Assembly: GCF_013403985.1 (NCBI RefSeq)
Contig: NZ_JABFDF010000002.1
Location: forward strand, 474,977-538,976
Source: Winogradskyella ludwigii
GTDB taxonomy: Bacteria; Bacteroidota; Bacteroidia; Flavobacteriales; Flavobacteriaceae
DNA length: 64,000 bases
Reading direction: 5' to 3'
Part shown: positions 17,930-26,892 of the stretch, in pieces
Layout: each line of letters opens with the position of its first letter
Position numbering within the stretch: the stretch's first letter is position 1
Translations under genes and position numbers: made by a program
The notes under the pieces: model-generated
Seen by the model: only the letters and a program-made list of their open reading frames with translations
The model's database searches: none
Told to the model about the DNA's origin: nothing

Positions 17930-18475
17930 CTATAAACCAGTTAATATTTGATCGAATTCCCCTGGTTGTAAGGGATTACATTCCGCAAAATTTTGTTCAA
18001 TAGATGGATTATTAGTGAATAAACAAAAGAAACCTGATTTTTTAAATGTTTGCTCATTCTCTACAACAATTTTGTATTTATAAGTTCCATCTGCTAATCC
18101 ATCTACTCCAAACTGACCTTGAGTTTGAACAGGAAACAAATTATTAAAACCTGAACCATAATCAGTACTTTGAAACACAACCTCATCATCAATAGAATAA
18201 ATAGTAACTTCATGATTATTATATAATTCTATATTTTCTATTGGAAAATAATCATTGTTTCCGTCACCATTTGGCGTAAAAATATTATCAGCTATTATGT
18301 CACCTTGAGATTGATCTAAATTGTCTACATCTTCTCCAAATGCAGTTAATCCAGAACAGCAACCCGAAAACACATCTTCTTCGCCTTGATTATTGTCATC
18401 ATCTCCACATGAAATGACTAGAATTGTTAATACAATTATTGGAATATAAAATATGAGACTATTTATTTTTTTCAT
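17930..18475 (-). CDS. Lipoprotein with CHU_C (T9SS type B-like) segment
   Basis: A 181-residue protein. The signal peptide ends in a lipobox (LVISCGDDDNN, Cys23). The acidic residues right after the cysteine fit the surface-export signal known for Bacteroidota lipoproteins. In the middle, DNIFTPNGDGNNDYFPIENI followed by a hydrophobic strand (EVTIYSIDDEVVF) matches the start of a CHU_C domain, normally a C-terminal T9SS type B sorting signal. Here it is followed by a cysteine-containing tail of about 30 residues and does not end in the usual basic strand. It sits between the TPR protein and the barrel in one operon. Confidence 0.75.
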   Translation of the reverse strand: MKKINSLIFYIPIIVLTILVISCGDDDNNQGEEDVFSGCCSGLTAFGEDVDNLDQSQGDIIADNIFTPNGDGNNDYFPIENIELYNNHEVTIYSIDDEVVFQSTDYGSGFNNLFPVQTQGQFGVDGLADGTYKYKIVVENEQTFKKSGFFCLFTNNPSIEQNFAECNPLQPGEFDQILTGL

Positions 18476-18537
18476 TACTTTAAATTAGGTTGATGATTTT
18501 TCACTTCGAGTAAGCTCTGTGACCACATAGGGACTTG

Positions 18538-21500
18538 TTAGTTGTCGTCTGTTTCAACTGAAGAATTCGTCTTTGCTTCTTCAGCTTTTATTTTGTTTAA
18601 TTCTTCTTGTGCTTCAGTAACAACCTCTGTAAAATCTGGGAAGTTGCTAATTACACTTTCTAATATGTAGGTCGCTTGAAATGCATCTCCTAAAGCATAA
18701 AAATTCTTCGCCATTACCACCAATCCTTTTGCACTAAACAATTTATAGCTACCATAATCCTTAGCTAATCTTTGAATAGTTGTATTCGAAGCTTCGTACT
18801 GACCTTCTTTATTTTTAAAATAACCATTGTAGAATAAGGCTTCTGCAGCAACACTTCCTGTAGCAATCTTTTCAACTTCTGCATAAGCTGTTTTTGCTTT
18901 TGCTTCATTACCTGTTTTAATCGCAGAACGTGCAATCGTTAATTTAGCATCACTCTTAACCTTGTTATCTAATTTTAAGTTTTCTAATACTTTTTCTGCA
19001 TAACGCTCTGCTTTAACGTAATCTTCAGTTTGGTAATACGCATTCATTAAGTTAGACTGTGCGTAGATGACATTCTGAGGGTAATCTGCTTCTGTTTCCA
19101 ATCGTTTTAAAACAGGGACTGCGTTTTCCCAATCTGATTTGCTTAAATAAATCTCACAAAGCTTAACAACCGCTTGTTCTGTATATTCCGATTTTAAGTC
19201 ATCTACAACGGCTCTGTAATGTGGTTGTGCATTATCATACAAATCTTTTTTGTAATACAATTGCGCCAAATAGAAATGGGCTTTTAAACTGCTAAGACCT
19301 TTAGGAAATTGCGTCAAATATTTATTAAACTGACGAATGGCTTTATCTGTATCGTTATCTAAATAGGGTTTTTCTGCAGCTAAGTATGTAGTGTTATCTA
19401 ATTCTACATCAGAAATCTCAACATAATCTAAAGTTCTAACCCAAGTTGCATACTCGTCTACTTGACCTAAATCGATATAAATTAAACGTACTGTAGAAAC
19501 TGCTTGAACTGCTTCTCCAGAACCTGGGAAATCAGTCGCTACTTTTTTAAACTTCGTTAATGCACGATTGTTATCATTTCCATTATAATAGACTAAACCT
19601 TGACGCAATAAGGCTTTTGAAGTAAAGGCACTTGTTTTGTATTCAGAATTTAAGCGATCATACATTTGCATGGCTTTCTCTGTATCGTTAGATTTTACAT
19701 AAGAATTGGCCAACTCATACATGGCATCGTCTCGTAAAGCTGATTTTGGATACGTATTTATAAAAGATTTTAAAGCTGAAATTTTAGAAGAGCCTTTGCT
19801 TAAATATCCTTCACTCATTGCGATTTGAAACGCTGCATAATCCGATTCGATTTCATTAATCTGAATCGCTTTTTTATAAGCATCAATAGCATCGTTATAT
19901 TTACTAGACACAAAATAACCATCTGCTAATCTTAAATACGCATCATTTTGATGCAATTTGTCATTCGACTTATTCTTAATAAATTTCTCAAAATAGTTTG
20001 AAGCATTCGTATAATCTTTCAACTTAAAATACGTGTATGCTAAATTGTAATTTAGGTGGTCATTTTCTGATAAACTTGAAGATTCACTAAAACCATCAAA
20101 CTGCTTAAATCCAATTAATGCATCGTTATAATTGGTTAAATTATATTCCGTTTCGGCTTTCCAAAATGTGGCTTTAGCAACAAAAATTGGATCTCTAGGT
20201 TCTTTTAATGATCCTTTAAAGAGCGACAAAGCCTCGTTATACTTATTCTCATTGTATAATTCTACAGCTCTAAAAAAGGCTACTTTTTGATAAGCCGCTT
20301 TATGCTCAAAACTGTTTTTACCTTTTAAAAGCACTAATGCTTCTTTATAATTTTTAGATGTGATGTATGAATCGATTAGTAACGTTTCAATTTCATCTTT
20401 ATAACTTGTATTTGGATACTGGCTCAAGTACCCTGTTAAAACTTGTGGAACGGATTGATATGGGTTACCAATTTCATAACTAATCTTAGCATAATTTAAC
20501 CACGCATCTTCTTGAATTTTTAAATCAAAATCCATTTGCGATGCATTTCTAAACGCATTTAATGCTTCTTGTTTTTTCTCTAAATTAATATAACTCTCAC
20601 CCAAATGGTAATAGGCATTCTGAGCTACTGGATTATCTCCACCTATAATTTTATTGAATTCTGAAATCGCACTTTCAAAATCATTTTGTTTGTAATACGC
20701 ATATCCTAATTGGTAATAATCTGTATTATTCCACTTTCTGTCTTTGCCTTTATAGTCTTTTAAATACGGAATAGCTTTGGCATACTGCTCCAGATTAAAA
20801 TAACTTTCACCTATAATTTTAGATAATTCAGATTTTTCAGCGGCATTACTTTTAGGCAATTGCGCTTCAGCCAATTCTATGGCTTTTTCAAACTTTCCTA
20901 ACTTAAAATTTAAATCGGCCTGATAATAAGATAACTTCTCTTTGTACTTTTCGTTATCACTAACTTGATCAAAATACTCATTTGCTTTATCGTAGTCATC
21001 GCCTTGATACGCCATAAAACCAATGTAGTACTTCGCTTGCGATCCGTATTCTTTAGAATTTACTACACGATTAAAATACTTAGTCGCTTTCTTTTCGTCT
21101 TTAGTCGAATACAAGGCATATCCATAATTAAAATTAAAACGTTCTTTTTCGGCTTGTGCCATATTGCGCTCATCAACTTTGTCGTACCACTTGCGTGCAT
21201 AGGCATACTTTCCATTGTTAAAATAATAATCTGCAACATCTAAAAAAGCGGTATTTTTCTTAGTACTTGTTGGATAGTCCTCAACAAATTCTGTGATCAA
21301 ATTATCGGCATTATTTTGATTTAATCGTACAGCGCAATTGGCTATATAATAAGCGCAATCAGATTCTACAGTTGCATCTTCAGTATTTAACTTTACATCG
21401 TCAAATAAAGATTGTGCTGCTTTAAACTGATTATTATTATATAACGTTAATGCCTTTTGATAATCTTGCAAATCGTTAGTATATATCGCGGATTTTTGCG

Positions 21501-21561
21501 CCATTCCTATTGAAGAAATTACAAGAAAAACGATGATTAATTGTCTTTTAAAGAACATCAT
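18538..21561 (-). CDS. Large secreted tetratricopeptide repeat protein
   Basis: A 1007-residue protein with a signal peptide (ends near SIGMAQ) followed almost entirely by TPR helices. Many repeats of the form A..Y...G.Y..A...Y can be read, for example YYIGFMAYQGDDYDKANEYF, YYQLGYAYYKQNDFESAISE and KATFWKAETEYNLTNYNDAL. It is periplasmic or outer-membrane associated and would act as a protein-protein scaffold. Large TPR proteins beside a barrel gene are common in Flavobacteriaceae. It is the first gene of the three-gene operon with the CHU_C lipoprotein (62 nt downstream) and the barrel. The exact partner is not known. Confidence 0.88.
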   Translation of the reverse strand: MMFFKRQLIIVFLVISSIGMAQKSAIYTNDLQDYQKALTLYNNNQFKAAQSLFDDVKLNTEDATVESDCAYYIANCAVRLNQNNADNLITEFVEDYPTSTKKNTAFLDVADYYFNNGKYAYARKWYDKVDERNMAQAEKERFNFNYGYALYSTKDEKKATKYFNRVVNSKEYGSQAKYYIGFMAYQGDDYDKANEYFDQVSDNEKYKEKLSYYQADLNFKLGKFEKAIELAEAQLPKSNAAEKSELSKIIGESYFNLEQYAKAIPYLKDYKGKDRKWNNTDYYQLGYAYYKQNDFESAISEFNKIIGGDNPVAQNAYYHLGESYINLEKKQEALNAFRNASQMDFDLKIQEDAWLNYAKISYEIGNPYQSVPQVLTGYLSQYPNTSYKDEIETLLIDSYITSKNYKEALVLLKGKNSFEHKAAYQKVAFFRAVELYNENKYNEALSLFKGSLKEPRDPIFVAKATFWKAETEYNLTNYNDALIGFKQFDGFSESSSLSENDHLNYNLAYTYFKLKDYTNASNYFEKFIKNKSNDKLHQNDAYLRLADGYFVSSKYNDAIDAYKKAIQINEIESDYAAFQIAMSEGYLSKGSSKISALKSFINTYPKSALRDDAMYELANSYVKSNDTEKAMQMYDRLNSEYKTSAFTSKALLRQGLVYYNGNDNNRALTKFKKVATDFPGSGEAVQAVSTVRLIYIDLGQVDEYATWVRTLDYVEISDVELDNTTYLAAEKPYLDNDTDKAIRQFNKYLTQFPKGLSSLKAHFYLAQLYYKKDLYDNAQPHYRAVVDDLKSEYTEQAVVKLCEIYLSKSDWENAVPVLKRLETEADYPQNVIYAQSNLMNAYYQTEDYVKAERYAEKVLENLKLDNKVKSDAKLTIARSAIKTGNEAKAKTAYAEVEKIATGSVAAEALFYNGYFKNKEGQYEASNTTIQRLAKDYGSYKLFSAKGLVVMAKNFYALGDAFQATYILESVISNFPDFTEVVTEAQEELNKIKAEEAKTNSSVETDDN

Positions 21562-21894
21562 TTGATAAGTGTTTTATTGATGATTTTATGTTGTAGCAAA
21601 TATAATTCATTACTAAATCTATAACGATGGAATTTGTTTATAATTATAAACGGAGTTATTAAATATTAGTTTTCGGTTTTTATACATAATTATCTCATTA
21701 AAAAATAGCCTTTGAACGTCGTAGAAGTTTGAAATGACATTGGGAGATTCGCATTTTAAGTTCTATTTTTACAGACCGTAAATCAGTCCTTGTTTTTCAA
21801 ATAAAACAACTGATTTTCTCTTAGTTAATATCATTTACACCAACAAATTCTGAATTTTCCGAAACAACAGAATTGGTAAACAAAAACATATATT
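21562..21894. other. Divergent spacer between the TPR gene and trpA
   Basis: 333 nt of AT-rich DNA between divergent genes. Apart from the -7 element at 21597-21604, no gene, hairpin or Trp-codon leader peptide was recognised. No clear promoter for trpA was identified. Confidence 0.55.
21597..21604 (-). promoter_or_regulatory. Putative -7 element of the TPR-lipoprotein-barrel operon
   Basis: Minus-strand TATATTTG fits TANNTTTG and lies about 36 nt before the ATG at 21561. No convincing -33 TTTG at the expected spacing was seen. Confidence 0.45.
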
Positions 21895-22656
21895 TTGAAT
21901 AGAATAAACCAAAAATTAAACGAAGACCACAAACTATTATCTATATATTTTACGGCTGGGTATCCAAATACTAACGATACTGCTACTATAATTGAAAGCT
22001 TAGAAAAAAGTGGTGTAGATATGTTAGAAATAGGGTTACCCTTTAGCGATCCACTTGCAGATGGGCCAACTATTCAAGCCAGTTCTACAGAGGCTTTAAA
22101 AAATGGAATGACTAGCGAATTGTTATTTGAGCAATTAAAAGACATTAGAAAAACGGTTTCTATTCCATTAATTATCATGGGTTATTTTAATCCTATGTTG
22201 CAATATGGTGTTGAAGCATTTTGTAAAAAATGTCAAGACGTTGGTATTGATGGACTTATTATTCCTGATTTACCTGTTGATGTTTATCATTCAGAATATA
22301 AATCAACATTTGAAAAATATGGTTTAATCAATGTCCTTTTAATTACTCCACAAACGTCTGAAGAACGCATTCGCTATATCGATTCTGTTTCTAACGGCTT
22401 TATTTATATGGTAAGTTCTGCTAGTGTTACAGGAAGTAGTTCTGGTTTTGGAGAAGAACAAACTAATTATTTTAAGCGAATTGCAGATATGAAATTAAAA
22501 AATCCACAAATTGTAGGTTTTGGTATTTCAGATAATGAAACATTTACGCAAGCCACCCAATATGCAAAAGGTGCTATTATTGGGAGTGCTTTTATTAAGC
22601 ATATCACTAAGAATGGTGTCAATTCAACAGAGAACTTTGTAAAATCGATATTATAA
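21895..22656 (+). CDS. trpA: Tryptophan synthase alpha subunit
   Basis: A 253-residue TIM-barrel protein matching TrpA along its whole length. The catalytic pair is visible: Glu45 in MLEIGLPFSD and Asp56 in DPLADGPTIQ. Further signatures are YFTAGYPN, GYFNPMLQYG, GLIIPDLP, and the phosphate-binding region with VGFGIS and AIIGSAF. TrpA cleaves indole-3-glycerol phosphate to indole, which passes to TrpB. The start is TTG at 21895: it gives the family-typical MNRINQKL, and an in-frame stop lies 18 nt upstream. No other trp gene is near; the following genes are a small membrane protein and trmL. Confidence 0.93.
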   Translation: MNRINQKLNEDHKLLSIYFTAGYPNTNDTATIIESLEKSGVDMLEIGLPFSDPLADGPTIQASSTEALKNGMTSELLFEQLKDIRKTVSIPLIIMGYFNPMLQYGVEAFCKKCQDVGIDGLIIPDLPVDVYHSEYKSTFEKYGLINVLLITPQTSEERIRYIDSVSNGFIYMVSSASVTGSSSGFGEEQTNYFKRIADMKLKNPQIVGFGISDNETFTQATQYAKGAIIGSAFIKHITKNGVNSTENFVKSIL

Positions 22657-22657
22657 T

Positions 22658-22882
22658 ATGAAAGTATTAAACGATTGGAGATTAATAATCTTGCTATGCC
22701 TAACATTGGGTTTAGCTCCATTTTTTCCTGAACCACATATTCTAGGTAAAATTAAATGGATAGCAGGAGGAGCAAACGGCATGACCATAAAAGATTGGTT
22801 TGATGTTGTGCTCCACGGATTTCCATTTGTTTTACTTCTAAGACTAATTATTGTAAAAATCACAAAGAAAAATGTCGCTTAA
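22658..22882 (+). CDS. Small conserved membrane protein
   Basis: A 74-residue protein with two hydrophobic segments (about 8-20 and 48-66) separated by IKWIAGGANGMTIKDWFDVV. I recall similar short proteins from flavobacterial genomes without a defined role. It starts 1 nt after the trpA stop and its end overlaps the trmL start by 11 nt, so the three genes are almost certainly translated from one mRNA. No enzyme motif is visible. Confidence 0.68.
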   Translation: MKVLNDWRLIILLCLTLGLAPFFPEPHILGKIKWIAGGANGMTIKDWFDVVLHGFPFVLLLRLIIVKITKKNVA

Positions 22883-23324
22883 CATTGTACTTATAGAACC
22901 CGAAATACCAAATAACACAGGTAACATTGGTCGTTTGGCATTAGCCACCGGATCTACATTACATCTTGTAAAACCTTTTGGATTTGAAATTGATGACAAA
23001 CGGCTTAAACGCGCAGGACTCGATTACTGGCAACATCTAGAAGTTATTTATTACGATAACATAGAAGATTTCTTTTCAAAAAACAAAGCCGCTAAAATGG
23101 TGTTTTTATCCAGTCATGGTACAAAATCGCATTGGGATATTACCTTTGAAGATAACATGTTCCTAGTTTTTGGAAAAGAATCTGTAGGTTTACCAAAGCC
23201 ATTACTAGAAGAGCATGCAACGCAATTATTCAAAATTCCGTTGTATAGTGACGCTATCCGAAGTTTAAATTTAGCGAATTGTGTGGGTATTGTTGTCTAT
23301 GAAGGTTTAAGACAAATAGAATAA
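22872..23324 (+). CDS. trmL: tRNA (cytidine(34)-2'-O)-methyltransferase TrmL
   Basis: A 150-residue SPOUT-fold protein of the usual TrmL length. Seen: NIVLIEPEIPNNTGNIGRLA at the N-terminus, and the knot motifs LVFGKESVGLP and IRSLNLANCVGIVVYE that form the SAM site. TrmL methylates the ribose at wobble position 34 of tRNA-Leu isoacceptors. It overlaps the upstream small membrane protein gene by 11 nt and ends the trpA transcript. Confidence 0.92.
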   Translation: MSLNIVLIEPEIPNNTGNIGRLALATGSTLHLVKPFGFEIDDKRLKRAGLDYWQHLEVIYYDNIEDFFSKNKAAKMVFLSSHGTKSHWDITFEDNMFLVFGKESVGLPKPLLEEHATQLFKIPLYSDAIRSLNLANCVGIVVYEGLRQIE

Positions 23325-23339
23325 AAAGTATAAAATTTG

Positions 23340-23567
23340 CTATTTATTATTCTTTTTTAAATAGTCTAAATACAGATCCTCTACCTTGGTTCTAGCCCAA
23401 GGTGTTCGTCTTAAAAACTTTAAACTAGATTTTACTGAAGGATTATCGGTAAAACAACGGATGTTTATTTGATAACCCATATATTCCCAACCATAATGCG
23501 TTTGCAGTTCTGTAATAATCTGCTCTAGCTTTACTCCGTGAAGTGGGTTGTTGGGTTGTGATGACAT
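23340..23567 (-). CDS. VF530 family (DUF2132) protein
   Basis: A 75-residue protein with the VF530 pattern: [32 protein letters not shown] and [17 protein letters not shown], followed by VEDLYL. The family has been proposed to bind DNA on structural grounds; the role is unknown. It is convergent with trmL, with 15 nt between stop codons. The inverted repeat 23578-23650 lies just upstream. Confidence 0.82.
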   Translation of the reverse strand: MSSQPNNPLHGVKLEQIITELQTHYGWEYMGYQINIRCFTDNPSVKSSLKFLRRTPWARTKVEDLYLDYLKKNNK

Positions 23568-23577
23568 CGTTTTTATT

Positions 23578-23650
23578 TGTCATTCCTGCGAAAGCAGGAA
23601 ACTGTTTTATTTTTATACTTAAGAGGATTCCTGCCTTCGCAGGAATGACA
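23578..23650. repeat. Inverted repeat with hairpin-forming arms (REP-like)
   Basis: The left arm (23578-23600) starts TGTCATTCCTGCG and continues to CAGGAA. The right arm (23628-23650) is its reverse complement with one mismatch, and 27 nt separate them. Each arm is itself nearly palindromic: TTCCTGC, then GAAA, then GCAGGAA in the left arm. It lies in the short gap between two minus-strand genes. It could act as a REP-like element, an RNA hairpin or a small mobile repeat. Confidence 0.85.
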
Positions 23651-23660
23651 ACAGAATTAA

Positions 23661-23873
23661 TTAGTCTTGCACCAATTCCTTAATCTTAACCGCTTTTTCA
23701 AAATGATCTAACTGATGGGTTTTAATCCACCACGTCGCAGCTTCCATCAATAATTCTGGATTATCATTTTTGTTTTTAAAAAATGCATAAAATGAAATGC
23801 CAACATTAGTACCTTTCTGAGCAATCTTTTTATCGCAAACTTCTATGATTTTATCTTTTAAAGCTGAAGTCAT
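23661..23873 (-). CDS. Small conserved protein (DUF6500-like)
   Basis: A 70-residue soluble protein, mainly helical. The stretches VCDKKIAQKGTNVGISFYAF and NPELLMEAATWWIKTHQLDH look like a small conserved Bacteroidota and proteobacterial family that I associate with DUF6500; that name is from memory. It starts 4 nt after the DEAD-box helicase stop codon and is probably cotranscribed with it. No function is known. Confidence 0.68.
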   Translation of the reverse strand: MTSALKDKIIEVCDKKIAQKGTNVGISFYAFFKNKNDNPELLMEAATWWIKTHQLDHFEKAVKIKELVQD

Positions 23874-23876
23874 TAC

Positions 23877-25163
23877 TTAACGTCTATTATCGTTATTTCG
23901 ATTACGACTTTTACTTTTATTTCGATCTGAACTAGAGCTTTTAGATTTTCCTGAATTTCTATTATTAGCACCTCTACCGCGTCCTTGATTTCTATTCTGA
24001 CCTGGCTTAATTGGCTCAGTTGAAGCATTAGGATCTGGTTCGAAACCTTCAAGAATCTCCACTTCAATCTTCATATCAATCAACTTCTCAATATCTCGTA
24101 GAAATGTAGTTTCATCTGCACTTACTAAAGAAATAGCTTCTCCACTCGCACCTGCTCTACCTGTTCTACCAATTCTATGAACGTAGTCCTCAGAAATATT
24201 AGGTAATTCAAAGTTTATAACATGCGGCAACAACGGAATATCTAAACCTCTAGCTGCAATATCTGTAGCCACTAAAACTCTAATTGAACCATTTTTAAAT
24301 CCGGCTAATGCTTTTGTTCTTGCTCCTTGACTTTTATTACCATGTATAGCTGCGGCTGTAATACCAGAACTAATCATTTTTTTACAAAGCTTATTAGCTC
24401 CATGTTTTGTTCTATTAAAAACTAGAACTTGTTTCCAATTACCATCCGTAATCAGTTTAATAATCAAGTCTGTTTTTTTGCCTTTAGCAACACGATATAC
24501 TTTTTGTTCAATAACCTCAACAGCTGTATTTTCAGGAGTCGCTTCAACTTGAATAGGATTATTAAGAATAGAATAGGCTAATTTCTTAATATCTTTAGAA
24601 AACGTTGCTGAAAACATCAAATTTTGACGTTTGCTTGGCATAATTTTCATTACACGTTCTATATCACGCAAAAATCCCATATCTAACATACGGTCTGCTT
24701 CATCTAAAACAAATATTTCAACATGCTTTAACGATAACAAACCTTGATTTTCTAAATCTATTAATCGTCCTGGTGTTGCTACTAACACATCAACTCCTTG
24801 TTTTAAAGTTGCTACTTGCGGTTTCTGGTTTACACCTCCAAAAATAACAGTACTTCTTATATCTAAAAACTCACTATATTCTTTAACATTTGCATAAACT
24901 TGAGCAGCTAACTCACGTGTTGGAGTTAAAATTAAAGCTCTTATAGATCTGCGTCTTTGATTTGTATTCTCAGAAAGAAGATGTAATAATGGTAAGGTAA
25001 ATCCTGCTGTTTTACCTGTCCCTGTTTGTGCAGATGCTAAAACATCTTTCCCTTCTAATACAGGTGGAATTGCTTTTGCTTGAATTGGAGATGGTGTATC
25101 GTATCCTTTTTTACTTATTGCTTTTAGTAATGGCTCAGATAAGCCTAATGATTTAAATGACAT
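23877..25163 (-). CDS. DEAD-box RNA helicase (RhlE-like)
   Basis: A 428-residue protein with all core motifs: Q motif (YDTPSPIQ), motif I AQTGTGKT (45-52), Ia PTRELAAQV, Ib [38 protein letters not shown] and [12 protein letters not shown]. The C-terminal tail from about 385 is rich in Arg, Asn, Ser and Lys and lacks a folded domain, which fits the RhlE type. It would unwind RNA in ribosome assembly or mRNA turnover. The small gene at 23661-23873 follows it closely. Confidence 0.93.
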   Translation of the reverse strand: MSFKSLGLSEPLLKAISKKGYDTPSPIQAKAIPPVLEGKDVLASAQTGTGKTAGFTLPLLHLLSENTNQRRRSIRALILTPTRELAAQVYANVKEYSEFLDIRSTVIFGGVNQKPQVATLKQGVDVLVATPGRLIDLENQGLLSLKHVEIFVLDEADRMLDMGFLRDIERVMKIMPSKRQNLMFSATFSKDIKKLAYSILNNPIQVEATPENTAVEVIEQKVYRVAKGKKTDLIIKLITDGNWKQVLVFNRTKHGANKLCKKMISSGITAAAIHGNKSQGARTKALAGFKNGSIRVLVATDIAARGLDIPLLPHVINFELPNISEDYVHRIGRTGRAGASGEAISLVSADETTFLRDIEKLIDMKIEVEILEGFEPDPNASTEPIKPGQNRNQGRGRGANNRNSGKSKSSSSDRNKSKSRNRNNDNRR

Positions 25164-25269
25164 ATATAAAGTTTATGAAGCAAACTCTATTTTTATTTTA
25201 GGTCACTCCTTTAATTTGGCGCGAAGTTACATTTAATTTATGCCTGACTCTAAAAAAACGCTTACTATA

Positions 25270-26076
25270 TTATAAATACTCCGTATCCAGCCATTGTTTA
25301 AACTTAATTAATGGATTAGTTTTTCGATTTTTAAAACTATGAATAGAACTACTAATTATTAAAACAGCAGCACTTAGAAAAGCTATATACATTATTGTTT
25401 CGTTAGTTAACTGATTAGCATTACCTATACCTATTAATGCCCAAGCACCAACAAGAGCAAATTCTCTCATATTACGTTGCCATGTAATTACTACATTAAT
25501 TACCACGGCTACTAGGATTAAGATAATAGTCCAAGTTATATTAGACAATCCAAAACCATCCCACCCCATTTTCACTAAATAAGTAGACACATTTGCAATA
25601 CTCGCCACAGTAACCCAACCTGAATAGATTACAAAAGGCCACCAAACAAATGCAATAACAGGAAATGGTTTATCATCTAATTCCATACGGTTATTAATCA
25701 CAATTTTGAATAATGATCCCAATAGTAAAAAGATAAATAGACAAGACACTCCTGTATACTCATAAATCCAGGCAAACACCCAAAGTGAATTAAATAAACA
25801 TGACAGCATAAACCACCAACCTGTTTTTAATACAAAATCATCATTTTTAACTTTAATAAACAAACTTCTACTCTGGAAAACAACAAAGCTTAAAAGCAAC
25901 AAATAAATGATTCCCCAAATAGCAAACGTATAACCTGCAGGTGTAAATAAGGATCTGTAACTATTAGAGACTTCGCCAATAGTTGTATTATTTAAAGCTC
26001 CTGTATTAGACAAATAATTAATAAATACAGTTGCTATAAAAGCAATTCCGTTTCCTATTTGGAGTGTTTTCTTCAT
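25270..26076 (-). CDS. TspO/MBR-related integral membrane protein
   Basis: A 268-residue protein with about seven or eight hydrophobic helices and many tryptophans. The stretch SLFTPAGYTFAIWGIIYLLL and the later FNSLWVFAWIYEYTG and FVWWPFVIYSGWV resemble the tryptophan-rich sensory protein superfamily. TspO proteins bind porphyrins, but this longer form is not a classical five-helix TspO, so the role is open. It is monocistronic, with a 230-nt gap to the divergent gene at 26307. Confidence 0.72.
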   Translation of the reverse strand: MKKTLQIGNGIAFIATVFINYLSNTGALNNTTIGEVSNSYRSLFTPAGYTFAIWGIIYLLLLSFVVFQSRSLFIKVKNDDFVLKTGWWFMLSCLFNSLWVFAWIYEYTGVSCLFIFLLLGSLFKIVINNRMELDDKPFPVIAFVWWPFVIYSGWVTVASIANVSTYLVKMGWDGFGLSNITWTIILILVAVVINVVITWQRNMREFALVGAWALIGIGNANQLTNETIMYIAFLSAAVLIISSSIHSFKNRKTNPLIKFKQWLDTEYL

Positions 26077-26306
26077 GATTTAATTTTTATCTAAAGTAAT
26101 AAATAGAACCTATACCGTTAACTAATTTAAGTAAGTCTTTAACTTAAATAAAAAAGATACTCTACTTCTTAGGATAACGTAATTTCGAAACTTTAAAAAC
26201 ATCATCTTAAGTTATTAACCTGATATTCTAACTGCTATAATTACGTATATTAGCTGTCAGATAAACTATAAATCCAATAGTTCCTAGAATAAAAAAATGA
26301 TCAAAA

Positions 26307-26873
26307 ATGAAAACACTACTCTGTTTTTTACTCATATTACCATTTCACATTTTAGCACAAGAACAGACAAGCTCGGAGAAATTTTGGCAGCAATTAGAAG
26401 CGCATTGTGGTAATGCTTATGAAGGCGAAATTATAGAAGGCGGAAAAGAAGGAGATGGATTTACAGGTGAAAAATTAGTAATTCACGTACGCTCTTGTGA
26501 TACTAACATTATTAGAATTCCATTCTTTGTTGGTAATGATAAATCGCGTACTTGGGTTTTAAGTATGAATGACGAGAACATAATCAGCCTGAAACACGAT
26601 CACAGACACGAAGACGGCACTGAATATAAAATCACACAATATGGTGGCACAAGCTCTAATCAAGGTTTAGCTAATTTACAAATGTTTCCTGCAGATGCAC
26701 ATACTTCAGAAATATTACCTGCAGCCTCTACCAACATTTGGTGGTTTACTATAGATGAAACAAGCCTGACTTATAATCTACGTCGTTTAGGTACAGACCG
26801 TTTGTTTGCGGTTCACTTTGATTTAACTAAAACTATTGAAACTCCTGATGCACCTTGGGGAAGTGAGGATTAA
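26307..26873 (+). CDS. Secreted conserved protein of unknown function
   Basis: A 188-residue protein with a signal peptide (ends near HILAQ). The mature protein starts with a helix (EKFWQQLEAHCG) and continues with beta-rich segments including GEKLVIHVRSCDTNIIRIPF, ISLKHDHRHEDGTEYKITQY and WWFTIDETSLTYNLRRLG. Two cysteines (in EAHCG and VRSCD) could form a disulfide. I recognise it only as a conserved secreted family in Bacteroidota and marine proteobacteria. Confidence 0.6.
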   Translation: MKTLLCFLLILPFHILAQEQTSSEKFWQQLEAHCGNAYEGEIIEGGKEGDGFTGEKLVIHVRSCDTNIIRIPFFVGNDKSRTWVLSMNDENIISLKHDHRHEDGTEYKITQYGGTSSNQGLANLQMFPADAHTSEILPAASTNIWWFTIDETSLTYNLRRLGTDRLFAVHFDLTKTIETPDAPWGSED

Positions 26874-26892
26874 AAATGACTTATAATAAGAA

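Noticed and set aside
21562..21894. Trp attenuator or T-box before trpA
   Set aside because: No leader peptide with Trp codons, no terminator hairpin and no T-box sequence is visible.
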